Shown here one piece after another: positions 18,239 to 26,683 of a stretch of 64,000 bases of DNA. Numbering within the stretch: the stretch's first letter is position 1; the number at the start of each line of letters is the position of its first letter. The notes beneath the pieces are model-generated. The model did not search any database. It was not told the DNA's origin and saw only the letters and a program-made list of their open reading frames with translations. The stretch spans positions 744,001 through 808,000 of the forward strand of contig CAWHEL010000002.1 of assembly GCA_963828555.1 (NCBI GenBank). Direction: 5' to 3'. The stretch comes from JADJPO01 sp963828555. GTDB taxonomy: Bacteria > Actinomycetota > Actinomycetes > Actinomycetales > Kineosporiaceae. A program made the position numbers and the translations under genes.

Positions 18239-19447
18239 GTGCTTCGCTCCCTCTTCTCAGGCATCTCCGGTCTGCGTACCCACCAGACCCTGATGGACGT
18301 CGTGTCCAACAACATCTCCAATGTGAACACGACCGGCTTCAAGGCCAGCTCCACCGTCTTCGAGGACACCCTCAGCCAGACCCTGCGCTCGGCCGGCCTG
18401 CCGACCGACAACCTCGGTGGCCTCAACCCCGCTCAGATCGGCCTGGGTGTGCAGCTGGCCGCGATCACCACGAACTTCCGCCAGGGCTCGGCCCAGTCGA
18501 CCGGCAAGAGCACCGACCTGATGCTGCAGGGCGACGGGTTCTTCATCGTCGACAGCGGCAACCAGCAGGCCTACACCCGGGCCGGGGCATTCAACTTCGA
18601 CACCAACGGCACGCTGGTCAACGCCGAAGGGATGAAGGTTCAGGGCTGGCCGGGGGTGAACGGAGTGGTCAACACCGACGGCCAGCTGGGCAACATCGTC
18701 GTGCCCGCCGGCACGATGATCCCGCCCACGGCGTCCAGCGAGGTGACCGTGGCCGGCAACATCTCGGCCGTCATCGCGCCCGCCGTGGCCACCCCGCTGA
18801 CCCTCGGCTCGACCGTGTACGACGCTGCCGGCGTCGGGCACTCGCTGTCGATCGTGTTGACCCCCAACGCCGGGACCTACGACGTAGCAGTCACCGACAT
18901 GACCGATCCCGGGTCGACGGCCACGGCCGGCACCGTGCAGTTCCTGCCCACCGGGGCGTACGACCCGGCGTCAACCGCCGCCACCCTGACCACCGCCGAC
19001 GGCACCGTGATCACCTTGGACCTGTCCGGGGTGAGCAACTACGGCGGCCCGAAGTCTCTCGCGGTGACCGCGGTGGACGGCGCCGCGGCGGGCAGCCTTC
19101 AACAGTTCCAGATCGACCAGGACGGCACCATCATCGGGGTGTTCAGCAACCAGCAGAAGCAGGCCCTGGGCAAGATCGCGTTGGCCAACTTCACCAACCC
19201 CAGCGGCCTGGAGAAGATCGGCTCGACGGCGTTCGTGGGAACTAGCAACTCGGGTCTGCCCCAGATCGGCACCGCGGGCAGCGGCGGCCGGGGCACCCTG
19301 CTGGGCGCCTCGCTGGAGATGAGCAACGTCGACCTGGCGCAGGAGTTCACCAACATGATCATCGCCCAGCGCGGTTTCCAGGCGAACTCCCGCGTGATCA
19401 CCACCAGCGACCAGATGCTGCAGGAACTGGTCGACATCAAGCGCTGA
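18239..19447 (+). CDS. flgE: Flagellar hook protein FlgE
   Basis: 402 aa from GTG 18239 (GGAGG at 18229-18233). N-terminus LRSLFSGISGLRTHQTLMDV with the NNISNVNTTGFK motif, the LQGDGFFIV box near residue 95, and the C-terminus ending EFTNMIIAQRGFQANSRVI...LQELVDIKR are diagnostic of hook/rod proteins; order and length fit FlgE. An upstream ATG at 18203 would add 12 residues and lacks support. A long palindrome follows the stop. Confidence 0.96.
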   Translation: MLRSLFSGISGLRTHQTLMDVVSNNISNVNTTGFKASSTVFEDTLSQTLRSAGLPTDNLGGLNPAQIGLGVQLAAITTNFRQGSAQSTGKSTDLMLQGDGFFIVDSGNQQAYTRAGAFNFDTNGTLVNAEGMKVQGWPGVNGVVNTDGQLGNIVVPAGTMIPPTASSEVTVAGNISAVIAPAVATPLTLGSTVYDAAGVGHSLSIVLTPNAGTYDVAVTDMTDPGSTATAGTVQFLPTGAYDPASTAATLTTADGTVITLDLSGVSNYGGPKSLAVTAVDGAAAGSLQQFQIDQDGTIIGVFSNQQKQALGKIALANFTNPSGLEKIGSTAFVGTSNSGLPQIGTAGSGGRGTLLGASLEMSNVDLAQEFTNMIIAQRGFQANSRVITTSDQMLQELVDIKR

Positions 19448-19470
19448 TGACCCCACCCCCGCAAACCACG

Positions 19471-19540
19471 CTCATGCTCCGCCGGTGTACACGTTCGGGG
19501 CCCTCCGGACCGCCATTCGGGTACACCGGCGGAGCATGAG
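19471..19540 (+). repeat. Long palindrome family A, copy 1 (after flgE)
   Basis: Perfect 20-base arms: CTCATGCTCCGCCGGTGTAC at 19471-19490 pairs with 19521-19540, around a 30-base loop. It starts 23 bases after the flgE stop. It is a likely terminator or REP-like element; compared with copy 2 it carries two compensated base-pair changes. Confidence 0.9.
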
Positions 19541-19651
19541 CCGGGTGGGCCAGGTGGGCGGCCGCTCGAACGGCTCATGCCCGCCCCAGGTCTGCCGACT
19601 GATCGGGTGAGACCACGGATCGGTCTCACCCTGGATCCAAGGACGGACACC

Positions 19652-20017
19652 GTGATCATCCTGACTCGCCTCGGCGGCCATGAGCTGGCCGTCAACCCCG
19701 ATCTCATCGAGCGGGCCGAGCCCACCCCCGACACCGTGCTGACGATGATCGACGGCCACAAGATCATTGTGGTCGAACCGGTCGAGGAGGTCGTCGCCCG
19801 GGTGCGACGATGGCGGGCGACCGTCGCCGCCGACGCCTTCGCCATCTCCCGATCGGCCGACGGCGCAGCCGGACCCAGTCACCATCCGTCCCTCTACGAG
19901 AGCCGGGCGCAGTCCACGCGCGAGCGGTCCGAGGACGACGAGGAGGCGCTGGGTGCCCACGTGGCTCTCCAGACCTCGCTCGCACGAGTGCTGCGCATGC
20001 CGCAGCGGGGGGAGTGA
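19652..20017 (+). CDS. flbD: FlbD-family flagellar protein
   Basis: 121 aa from GTG 19652 (AAGGA at 19639-19643). The first 55 residues match the FlbD/Swarming_motility family: ILTRLGGHELAVNPDLIERAEPTPDTVLTM..GHKIIVVEPVEEVV. The remaining tail is charged and unconserved. FlbD proteins usually sit just before motA in Gram-positive flagellar operons; their role is poorly defined. First gene after the flgE palindrome. Confidence 0.9.
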   Translation: MIILTRLGGHELAVNPDLIERAEPTPDTVLTMIDGHKIIVVEPVEEVVARVRRWRATVAADAFAISRSADGAAGPSHHPSLYESRAQSTRERSEDDEEALGAHVALQTSLARVLRMPQRGE

Positions 20018-20020
20018 ATC

Positions 20021-20800
20021 ATGGACCCGGCAGCCATCGTCGGCCTGGTGGTCGCCTTCGCGGCGATCATGGTGTCCAACGTTCTCGAGGGCGGCAACCC
20101 GGTCGAGCTGTTCGCCCCCGCAGCCCTGGTCCTGATCTTTGTCGGCACGATGGCCGCCTCCATGTCCTCCACGACATTGCCCGGCACCATCGGGGCGATC
20201 AAGTGGGTGGTCTACGGGATGACCGCCAAGAAGGTCGACCTCGAAGCCGCCATCGAGCCCCTGGTGAAGATGGCCGAGAAGGCCCGCCGTGAGGGTCTGC
20301 TGGCCCTGGAGTCGGAGATCGAGTCGGTCGAGGACGAGTTCATGAAGCGGGCGCTCCAGCTCGCCGTGGACGGCACCGACCCCGACGACCTCTTCGACAT
20401 CCTCTCCGCGGAGGTCAAGGCCAAGAAGGCCGCAGCGATCAAGGGGTCCTCGTTCTGGGGTGACGCCGGGGCGTACGCCCCGACGATCGGCATCATCGGC
20501 ACCTGTATGGGTCTGATCCACGCCCTGGGCAACCTCGACCAGCCGGAGAAGCTCGGTCACATGATCGCCGCAGCCTTCATGGCCACCCTGTGGGGCATCC
20601 TGTCGGCCAACGTCATGTTCCTGCCCTGGAGCAAGCGGATCAAGGCCTGCGTCGCCAACGAGGCCAACCGCATGGAGATCATCATCGACGGCGTGCTGGC
20701 GATCCAGGCCGGCTCCAACCCGCGCGTGGTGGCCACCAAGCTCCGGTCGAAGATCGTCGCCGACGCGCCCGGGGCGGCCGCGGCCAAGGAAGCGGCGTGA
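20021..20800 (+). CDS. motA: Flagellar stator protein MotA
   Basis: 259 aa. Four membrane segments: two near the N-terminus (about residues 5-25 and 33-52) and a pair at about 150-205 (YAPTIGIIGTCMGLIHALGNL, IAAAFMATLWGILSANVMFLP). The cytoplasmic loop carries the charged residues that contact FliG. With MotB it forms the ion-driven stator in the membrane. Overlaps motB by GTGA. Confidence 0.96.
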   Translation: MDPAAIVGLVVAFAAIMVSNVLEGGNPVELFAPAALVLIFVGTMAASMSSTTLPGTIGAIKWVVYGMTAKKVDLEAAIEPLVKMAEKARREGLLALESEIESVEDEFMKRALQLAVDGTDPDDLFDILSAEVKAKKAAAIKGSSFWGDAGAYAPTIGIIGTCMGLIHALGNLDQPEKLGHMIAAAFMATLWGILSANVMFLPWSKRIKACVANEANRMEIIIDGVLAIQAGSNPRVVATKLRSKIVADAPGAAAAKEAA

Positions 20801-21789
20801 GTGGGGGCGGCGGCCACGGGGGAGGGGGCAAGCGCCGCGCCCACGAGGAGGAGCACGAGGAGCACGAGAACCACGAACGCTGGCTGGTCAGCTACGCCGA
20901 CATGATGACCCTGCTGATGGTGCTGTTCATCGTGATGTTCGCCGTCAGCCAGGTGGACCAGCAGAAGTTCGCCGCCCTGAAGGTGGGGCTCGCGGCCGGA
21001 TTCGGTGCCCCGGTGGCCATCCTGCACGGTGGAGACGCGATGCTCGACCCGGGCGGCGCCGTCGCCCCGGACAGTGTCAACCTGGCCGGGTCGGCCAAAG
21101 GCGAGACCCTCACCGCGAACGAGAACCCGCAGGTCTCACCCGAGAAGGTGGCCGAGATCGTGAGGTCCACCTCGAAGGCCGCCGCGGCCCAGGAGGCGGC
21201 CAATCTCAAGCAGGCCAAGGAGGATCTGAAGCAGGCCCTGGAGGCCGCCGGCCTGCCGAAGAGCGCCACCTTCCGGATCGACGAGCGCGGCCTGGTGGTC
21301 ACCATCGCCACCGACCAGGTGCTGTTCGAGAGCGGCAGCGCGAGCCTGCGCTGGAAGGGCAAGCAGATCCTGGACGCGCTGACCCCGACCCTGATCAAGC
21401 TGCCCAACAGGATCAGTGTCGACGGGCACACCAACGCGATCCCGATCCACACCGACCGGTATCCGACCAACTGGGAGCTGTCCACCGACCGGGCGACAGG
21501 CGTCCTGCGCTACCTGGCCGCCAAGATCCCGGTGGCGCGCATGTCGGCGACCGGCTTCGCCGACACCAGGCCCTTGAAACCGGGCACCAGCAGCGCCGCG
21601 CTGACCGTGAACCGGCGGGTGGAGATCGTGGTGCTGGCCTCGGTGGACAACACCGCCGGCCGCGCCGTCGCCGAAGTGGCCAACGAGAGCACGGAGGAGG
21701 CGTCGGCCGAGGAGGCGACCCACGCCACCGCGACGCCCGCGGCGAGCCCGTCGGCCAGCGCCTCCGAGGAGGCGGCTTCCGGCCACTAG
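20797..21789 (+). CDS. motB: Flagellar stator protein MotB
   Basis: 330 aa from GTG 20797. After a Gly/His/Glu-rich start come one membrane helix with the essential ion-binding Asp (SYADMMTLLMVLFIVMFAVS), a plug/linker, and an OmpA-like peptidoglycan-binding domain (IDERGLVVTIATDQVLFESGSASL..., ISVDGHTNAIPI, NWELSTDRATGVLRYL, RRVEIVVL). The tail is Ala/Ser/Glu-rich. It anchors MotA to the cell wall. Confidence 0.96.
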   Translation: MSGGGGHGGGGKRRAHEEEHEEHENHERWLVSYADMMTLLMVLFIVMFAVSQVDQQKFAALKVGLAAGFGAPVAILHGGDAMLDPGGAVAPDSVNLAGSAKGETLTANENPQVSPEKVAEIVRSTSKAAAAQEAANLKQAKEDLKQALEAAGLPKSATFRIDERGLVVTIATDQVLFESGSASLRWKGKQILDALTPTLIKLPNRISVDGHTNAIPIHTDRYPTNWELSTDRATGVLRYLAAKIPVARMSATGFADTRPLKPGTSSAALTVNRRVEIVVLASVDNTAGRAVAEVANESTEEASAEEATHATATPAASPSASASEEAASGH

Positions 21790-21792
21790 TGG

Positions 21793-21820
21793 TCAAGCGA
21801 AGGCGTCCGGCCGCCGACGC
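21793..21820 (+). promoter_or_regulatory. Possible sigma-28-type promoter upstream of fliL
   Basis: TCAA at 21793-21796, 16 bases, GCCGACGC at 21813-21820. The -10 matches only GCCGA of GCCGATAA. It ends 36 bases before the fliL ATG. It follows the TCAA-N15/16-CCGA pattern seen before cheA and flhA. Confidence 0.35.
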
Positions 21821-21856
21821 ACAGACACAAGGCTCACGCGATCCGAGGAGAACACC

Positions 21857-22324
21857 ATGGCCGCCGACAAGGACGACGCCAAGGACGACGACGCCAAGGG
21901 CGGCGGCAAGAAGAAGCTGATCCTCATCATGGTGGCGGTGCTAGCGATCGCGGGGGCGGCCTACTTCCTGGTTTTGAAGCCCAAGGGGGACGCCGCCGCG
22001 GCGGCCGGGGCACCCAGCCCGTCGCCGTCCTACGTGGCCGGAGCGGTGGTCCCCCTGGACTCGATCACGATCAACCTCGCCGGCGGGCACTTCCTGAAGC
22101 TGGGCATGGCCTTGCAGACGGCCGAGGGCGGCGGCGGCCACGGCGACGTCGACGGTTCGAAGGCGCTGGACGCCGCGATCGAGTTGTTCAGCAACAAGCC
22201 GCTGGACGAGCTCGCCGACGCCAAGGGCCGCGAGCACGCCAAGGAGGAGCTGGTCGAGGAGGTCACGCACCTCTATCACGGCGGGGTCTACGACATCTAC
22301 TTCACCGAGTTCGTGATGCAGTAG
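21857..22324 (+). CDS. fliL: Flagellar basal body-associated protein FliL
   Basis: 155 aa. Lys/Asp-rich cytoplasmic start, one membrane helix (LILIMVAVLAIAGAAYFLVL, residues about 22-42), then an extracytoplasmic FliL domain (LDSITINLAGGHFLKLGMALQ... through VYDIYFTEFVMQ). FliL stabilises stators around the motor. GAGGAG precedes the ATG. Confidence 0.93.
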   Translation: MAADKDDAKDDDAKGGGKKKLILIMVAVLAIAGAAYFLVLKPKGDAAAAAGAPSPSPSYVAGAVVPLDSITINLAGGHFLKLGMALQTAEGGGGHGDVDGSKALDAAIELFSNKPLDELADAKGREHAKEELVEEVTHLYHGGVYDIYFTEFVMQ

Positions 22325-22355
22325 TGAGCGCTCAAGGACCCTCGGCCATCGGTCG

Positions 22356-23279
22356 ATGCCTCCAGGTGTGAGCACCCCGGGCGCGACCAGCAGCATGAGG
22401 CGCCGCCGCGGCGAAGCGCGCGCCTACGACTTCCGCCGGCCGGTCCGCCTGGCCCGGGAGCACGCCCACCTGCTGCGAGTGGCGATGCAGACCTTCGCCC
22501 GGCAGTCCACCACCGTGCTGACCACCAGCCTGCGCGCGGTGTGCCAGATCGGCACCCCGCAGATCGAGGAGCTCAGCTACGACGAGTTCCTCTCCAGCAT
22601 GCCGGAGCAGTCGGTCTGTGCGGTGATCTCACTGGACCCCTGGCCCGGCAAGGCGTTGATGACCTTCGACCTGGCCACCCTGCTGACGATGATCGACCAC
22701 CAGCTCGGAGGCATGGGCAGCGAGCGCCAGCCCGACCGCCCGCTCACCGACATCGAGCAGGCACTGCTGCGCCAGCTGCTCACCCGGATGCTCGGCGAAC
22801 TCAGCTACGCCCTGGAACCGATCGCCAAAGGCGTTCACCCGCAACTGCTCACGCTCGAGGCCGACGCCCGGTTCGTGCAGGCCGCGGCACCTACCGATCC
22901 GGTGGTGGTCGCCAACATGGACCTGACCGTGGGCACCCGGGAGAGCCAGATCGCGCTCTGCCTGCCTTACGCGATGCTCGCCCCTGTGCTCGAGATCGCC
23001 ACCCACCACGACAACCGCGACCAGGCCCTGGTCCGCTCCACGGCCGCGGTGCAGACCCAGCGCCGGCTCACCGAGGTGGACGTCGACGTCTCGGTCAAGT
23101 TCGAGGCTCTCCGGATGTCCTCCCAGGCGATCGGCCGGCTCGCCGTCGGCGACGTGATCACGTTCCCGCATCGCACAACCGCTCCGCTGGCCGTCACCTC
23201 GGCCTCCACCGTGTTCGCCCACGCGATCCCCGGGGCCTCGGGGCGCAACCTCGCCGTCCTGATCGTCTCCGGACGTTGA
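22356..23279 (+). CDS. fliM: Flagellar motor switch protein FliM
   Basis: 307 aa. The middle domain (YDFRRPVRLAREHAHLLRVAM, FLSSMPEQSVCAVISLDPWPGKALMTFD, LTDIEQALLRQLLTRMLGELSYAL) and C-terminal SpoA domain (VDVSVKFEALRMSSQAIGRLAVGDVI) are clear. The N-terminal EIDALL-type CheY-P-binding peptide of enterobacterial FliM is missing; the protein begins MPPGVSTPG then an Arg cluster. GTG 22368 in the same frame is an alternative start. FliM forms the C-ring wall that sets rotation direction. Confidence 0.93.
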   Translation: MPPGVSTPGATSSMRRRRGEARAYDFRRPVRLAREHAHLLRVAMQTFARQSTTVLTTSLRAVCQIGTPQIEELSYDEFLSSMPEQSVCAVISLDPWPGKALMTFDLATLLTMIDHQLGGMGSERQPDRPLTDIEQALLRQLLTRMLGELSYALEPIAKGVHPQLLTLEADARFVQAAAPTDPVVVANMDLTVGTRESQIALCLPYAMLAPVLEIATHHDNRDQALVRSTAAVQTQRRLTEVDVDVSVKFEALRMSSQAIGRLAVGDVITFPHRTTAPLAVTSASTVFAHAIPGASGRNLAVLIVSGR

Positions 23280-23327
23280 CCCGTACACCTCCACCCCGGC
23301 CGACCGCCCCGCACCAGAGGAGACACC

Positions 23328-24104
23328 GTGAGCTTCTCCGCCTCGCCACTCGTACCGGATCAGCAGGGCGCGAGCGGGGACGCCGACGCCTGGGCACGCA
23401 CAGCCCAGCGGGTCGCGGCGGCGATCACTGAGGCGCTGCCGCAGATCCCCAGCGCCTCGCCACTGATCCTGGGCGAGCCGACTGCCGACACCGCGACCGC
23501 GACCCTTCCCGACCCGGCCGGCGCCGCCATCACCGGTTATCTCGGTGCCGGGGTCGAGGGCAAGGCCCTGCTCGTCGTCGGCCAGGAACTGGTCGACGCC
23601 CTGGCCGGCACCCCCTTCGGCGCCGTCGAGCCCGCCCAGGCGCTCAAGCCCGCGCTGGAGACGATCGCCGGCGAGCTGGGTGGCCGGCTCGACGGCGACC
23701 CCACCGCGATCGCGGTCGAGGAATGCCTCGAGGTGCTCACCGGCGGCAACACCGTGCTGGTCCCGCTGCTGCTGGACGGCGCGGTGGCGGCCTTCGTCGG
23801 GGTGAGCCTGAGCGAACCCCCCGCGCCGGCCGGAAGGACCGCCGCCTCGGCCGGGAACAGCTGGGGCATCGACATGCTCCGCGACGTCGAGATGGAGGTC
23901 ACCTGCGAGCTCGGCCGCACCCGGATGACGGTGCGACAGCTACTGGCCCTGGCCCCCGGCGACGTGGTCGAACTCGACCGGCTGGCCGGCTCCCCCGCCG
24001 ACCTGCTGGTCAACGGCACGCTGCTGGCGCGGGGTGAGGTGGTCGTGGTCGACGAGAGCTTCGGACTGCGGATCACCGAGATCGTCACCCAGGACGCCAC
24101 ATGA
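23328..24104 (+). CDS. fliN: Flagellar motor switch protein FliN (long form)
   Basis: 258 aa, twice the length of a minimal FliN. The C-terminal 75 residues are the SpoA/FliN domain (LRDVEMEVTCELGRTRMTVRQLLALAPGDVVELDR...PADLLVNGTLLARGEVVVVDESFGLRITEIV). The first 170 residues resemble the extra CheC-like region of FliY only in layout; no catalytic ExxN pair and no EIDALL motif are evident. GTG start follows AGGAG. It builds the lower C-ring. Confidence 0.92.
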   Translation: MSFSASPLVPDQQGASGDADAWARTAQRVAAAITEALPQIPSASPLILGEPTADTATATLPDPAGAAITGYLGAGVEGKALLVVGQELVDALAGTPFGAVEPAQALKPALETIAGELGGRLDGDPTAIAVEECLEVLTGGNTVLVPLLLDGAVAAFVGVSLSEPPAPAGRTAASAGNSWGIDMLRDVEMEVTCELGRTRMTVRQLLALAPGDVVELDRLAGSPADLLVNGTLLARGEVVVVDESFGLRITEIVTQDAT

Positions 24105-24111
24105 GGCCGAC

Positions 24112-24507
24112 GTGAGCGGAACCGACGACCTGGTGATGCTGGGCCGGGTGAGCATCTCCCTGGTGGTGGTGGTCCTGCTGGCACTCATCGTGGCCCGTCT
24201 CGCCCGCCGGGCCACGGTCCACGGAGCCGGCGCCGGGCTGAAGGTGCTCGACCGGGTCGGCCTGTCCCGCGAGGCCAGCCTGGCCGTGGTCGAGGTGGGT
24301 GGGTCGGCCCTGGTCCTCGGCGTCACGGCACAGTCGGTCTCTCTGCTGACCACCCTGGACGCCACCGCCCTAAGTGCTGCCCTGGCGACGCCGCAGACCG
24401 AACCGGGCGGGCGGCCGCCCCGGGCGCAGGGCAGCGGATCGGCACTCGACCCGCGCACCTGGAAGCCGGCCGTGGAGGCGCTGCGGGACCGGACGGTGCG
24501 CCGGTGA
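24112..24507 (+). CDS. fliO: Flagellar export apparatus protein FliO
   Basis: 131 aa from GTG 24112. One N-terminal membrane helix (SISLVVVVLLALIVARLARR) followed by the FliO cytoplasmic motif (LKVLDRVGLSREASLAVVEVGGSALVLGVT). FliO helps assemble the FliP ring. Overlaps fliP by GTGA. Confidence 0.9.
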   Translation: MSGTDDLVMLGRVSISLVVVVLLALIVARLARRATVHGAGAGLKVLDRVGLSREASLAVVEVGGSALVLGVTAQSVSLLTTLDATALSAALATPQTEPGGRPPRAQGSGSALDPRTWKPAVEALRDRTVRR

Positions 24508-25307
24508 CACGATCGCGCCTGATCCGCCTCCTGCTGGTGGTCGGGCTCGGCTGCGTACTGTTGCTCTGGGGCGCAGGCATGGCCGAGGCCGCGACGGCGG
24601 CGCCCACGCCGGTACCCGGCCCGAGTGCCCCCACCGCGCCCAGCGTGGCCGAACCCTCGATCACGGTGAACGTCCCCGGGGAGCCGAGTCGCGTCGTCCA
24701 GCTGATCGTGCTGGTCACGGTGATGGGCGTGGCGCCCGCGCTGCTGCTGCTGTGCACCGCCTTCACCAAGGTGGTCGTGGTCCTCTCGCTGACCCGCAGC
24801 GCCATCGGCACCCAGAGTGTGCCGCCGAACCAGGTGCTGGTCGGACTGGCCCTGTTCCTCTCCCTGTTCATCATGGGACCGACCGTCGACGCCATGCAGG
24901 AGAAGGCGATCAGCCCGTACATGAGCGGCACCAAGACCGCCTCCCAGGCCTACACCGACGGCGTGGCGCCGCTGCGCGAGTTCATGCTCGCCCACACCCG
25001 GGATGCCGAGCTCGCCCTGATGGTCAAGGCCAGCGGCGCGGCTCAGCCAGAGACCCGCGATGACGTGGGCATGCGCTCGTTGGTGCCGGCGTTCGTGATC
25101 AGCGAGTTGCGCGGCGCCTTCATCATCGGGTTCGTCATCTTCATCCCGTTCCTGGTGGTCGACCTGGTGGTCAGCGCGATCCTGATGTCGCTGGGCATGG
25201 TGATGCTGCCCCCTGCCCTGGTCTCGCTGCCGTTCAAGCTGCTGCTGTTCGTTCTGGTGGACGGCTGGACGCTGATCGTGACCACCCTGCTCACCACCTA
25301 CCGTTGA
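24504..25307 (+). CDS. fliP: Flagellar export gate protein FliP
   Basis: 267 aa with an N-terminal signal peptide, four further membrane segments and family motifs: ILVTVMGVAPALLLLCTAF-like region, FTKVVVVLSLTRSAIGTQ, PPNQVLVGLALFLSLFIMGP, LVPAFVISELRGAFIIGFVIFIPF split across the second membrane pair. Five FliP form the core of the export pore with FliQ and FliR. Confidence 0.97.
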   Translation: MTRSRLIRLLLVVGLGCVLLLWGAGMAEAATAAPTPVPGPSAPTAPSVAEPSITVNVPGEPSRVVQLIVLVTVMGVAPALLLLCTAFTKVVVVLSLTRSAIGTQSVPPNQVLVGLALFLSLFIMGPTVDAMQEKAISPYMSGTKTASQAYTDGVAPLREFMLAHTRDAELALMVKASGAAQPETRDDVGMRSLVPAFVISELRGAFIIGFVIFIPFLVVDLVVSAILMSLGMVMLPPALVSLPFKLLLFVLVDGWTLIVTTLLTTYR

Positions 25308-25317
25308 GGCAGAGGCC

Positions 25318-25587
25318 ATGTCCGACAACGTGATTCAGATTGTGGCCGCGGCGCTGCTGACCGCCGCCAAGATCGCCGGACCGGTGCTGATCTCGACCCT
25401 GGTGATCGGCCTGCTGCTCTCGATCGTGCAGTCGGCCACTCAGATCCAGGAACAGACCCTCACCTTCCTGCCCAAGCTGGCCGTGTCGGCGATCGTGCTG
25501 GTGATCACCGGCGCCTGGTGCCTGCGAGTGCTCACCGCGTTCACCAAGGACCTGTTCGAGATGGTCCCCACATTGCTCGGCTCCTGA
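25318..25587 (+). CDS. fliQ: Flagellar export gate protein FliQ
   Basis: 89 aa, two membrane hairpins (LLTAAKIAGPVLISTLVIGL, LAVSAIVLVITGAWCLRVL) with the QSATQIQEQTLTFLPK signature between them. Standard length. Forms the outer layer of the FliPQR pore. Confidence 0.96.
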   Translation: MSDNVIQIVAAALLTAAKIAGPVLISTLVIGLLLSIVQSATQIQEQTLTFLPKLAVSAIVLVITGAWCLRVLTAFTKDLFEMVPTLLGS

Positions 25588-25590
25588 GGG

Positions 25591-25618
25591 TCAAGGCCTC
25601 GCCCACGCCGTCCGATGA
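25591..25618 (+). promoter_or_regulatory. Possible sigma-28-type promoter of the secreted-protein gene
   Basis: TCAA at 25591-25594, 16 bases, TCCGATGA at 25611-25618 (6 of 8 to GCCGATAA). It lies 40 bases before the ATG at 25658 and just after the fliQ stop, suggesting late (class 3) expression independent of the surrounding operon. Confidence 0.4.
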
Positions 25619-25657
25619 CGTGCTCATCACCACGTCGTCGTCCGGGGAGAGCCGAAC

Positions 25658-26656
25658 ATGCGCCGCTGGATCCGCCGTCTTTCCGTAGCCGTCCTCTCCG
25701 CCGTCGTGGCGGCCCCGTTGGCCGCGATGTCTCCGGCCCAGGCCGGCGTCGCCCTGCCCGGGGGCCGGCCGGGATTCGTGGTCAGTGTGATCGGCGGCAA
25801 GCCGCACGCGGTCGCCGTCCGGCTGGCCATGTATCAGTTCAGCACCAGCGGCACCGTGGTCGAGCGCTACTGGACCTGGCGGCAGAACTCCATCACCGGC
25901 AAGGACCAGTACCGGTGGACCAAGCCGTCGAGCGGCTACTCGACCGCGGGATGCCTGCGCGCCTGCCCGATCAGAGCCCCCTACGGCTTCCAGTCCGGCG
26001 GCAACGGCTACCGCGCCACCGGCCGGTTCTCGGTCTCGCGCGATGTGCTGACGATCCGCTGGAGCTGGGGTTCGAGTGAACGGTGGCGACTGAACACCAG
26101 CAAGCCCGGCGTGGTCGGGGCCACCCTGATCACCAGCAACCCGCAGTCGCACGGCTGGGGCCTCGGCTCGAACGCCGGGCTGTCGCGCGCGGTCGACGCC
26201 CGCACGCTCTACAACACCGGCTACCTGTCCGGGCCGTGGGCGGAGAACGTCTACGGCAGACCGACCCGTTCGAGCCGAGTGGGTTTCAACCCGCCGGACC
26301 ACTCCCTGTGCAGCTCCGGCCTGTGCATCCAGGGCAAGCGGGTGACCTCGCCCGACAAGCGCAGCTGGTACTCGAGCTACTACGCCACCAACCCGGCACG
26401 GGACGGTCGGAAGGTGTTCCACAACTTCCAGCTCGGCGTGGTGCAGCAGATGGAGTCCCCGGGCTCGCCCTGCATCAGCCGGGGCGGCGGGCACACCGAG
26501 GCGATGCTGCAGGCCCTCGACGACCACGGGAACCTGATCGGCCTGGTCGGCGTCGAGGCCAGCCTCAGCCAGCAGCGGCCGGGCCAGGCGGTGGTGACCG
26601 CCTTCGCGATGGCGAAGTGGTCACTGCAGAGCACCGGCAGCCCGTTGCTGAGCTGA
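25658..26656 (+). CDS. Secreted protein of unknown function between fliQ and fliR
   Basis: 332 aa with a clear Sec signal peptide (MRRWIRRLSVAVLSAVVAAP..., predicted cut after SPAQA, residue 29). The mature part has five cysteines (GCLRAC, CSSGLC, one in GSPCIS), many aromatic residues and Gly/Ser loops, typical of an extracellular folded domain. I recognise no catalytic motif or family. It interrupts the normally contiguous fliP-fliQ-fliR set and has a possible sigma-28 promoter, so a role at the cell surface during motility is a reasonable guess. GGGGAGA precedes the ATG. Confidence 0.85.
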   Translation: MRRWIRRLSVAVLSAVVAAPLAAMSPAQAGVALPGGRPGFVVSVIGGKPHAVAVRLAMYQFSTSGTVVERYWTWRQNSITGKDQYRWTKPSSGYSTAGCLRACPIRAPYGFQSGGNGYRATGRFSVSRDVLTIRWSWGSSERWRLNTSKPGVVGATLITSNPQSHGWGLGSNAGLSRAVDARTLYNTGYLSGPWAENVYGRPTRSSRVGFNPPDHSLCSSGLCIQGKRVTSPDKRSWYSSYYATNPARDGRKVFHNFQLGVVQQMESPGSPCISRGGGHTEAMLQALDDHGNLIGLVGVEASLSQQRPGQAVVTAFAMAKWSLQSTGSPLLS

Positions 26657-26683
26657 CGCCGTGGCCGATCCTGCCGATCCCCG

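Noticed and set aside
22332..22359. TCAA-N16-GTCGATGC before fliM as a sigma-28 promoter
   Set aside because: The -10 overlaps the fliM ATG at 22356, so it could only serve the alternative GTG at 22368; match is weak.
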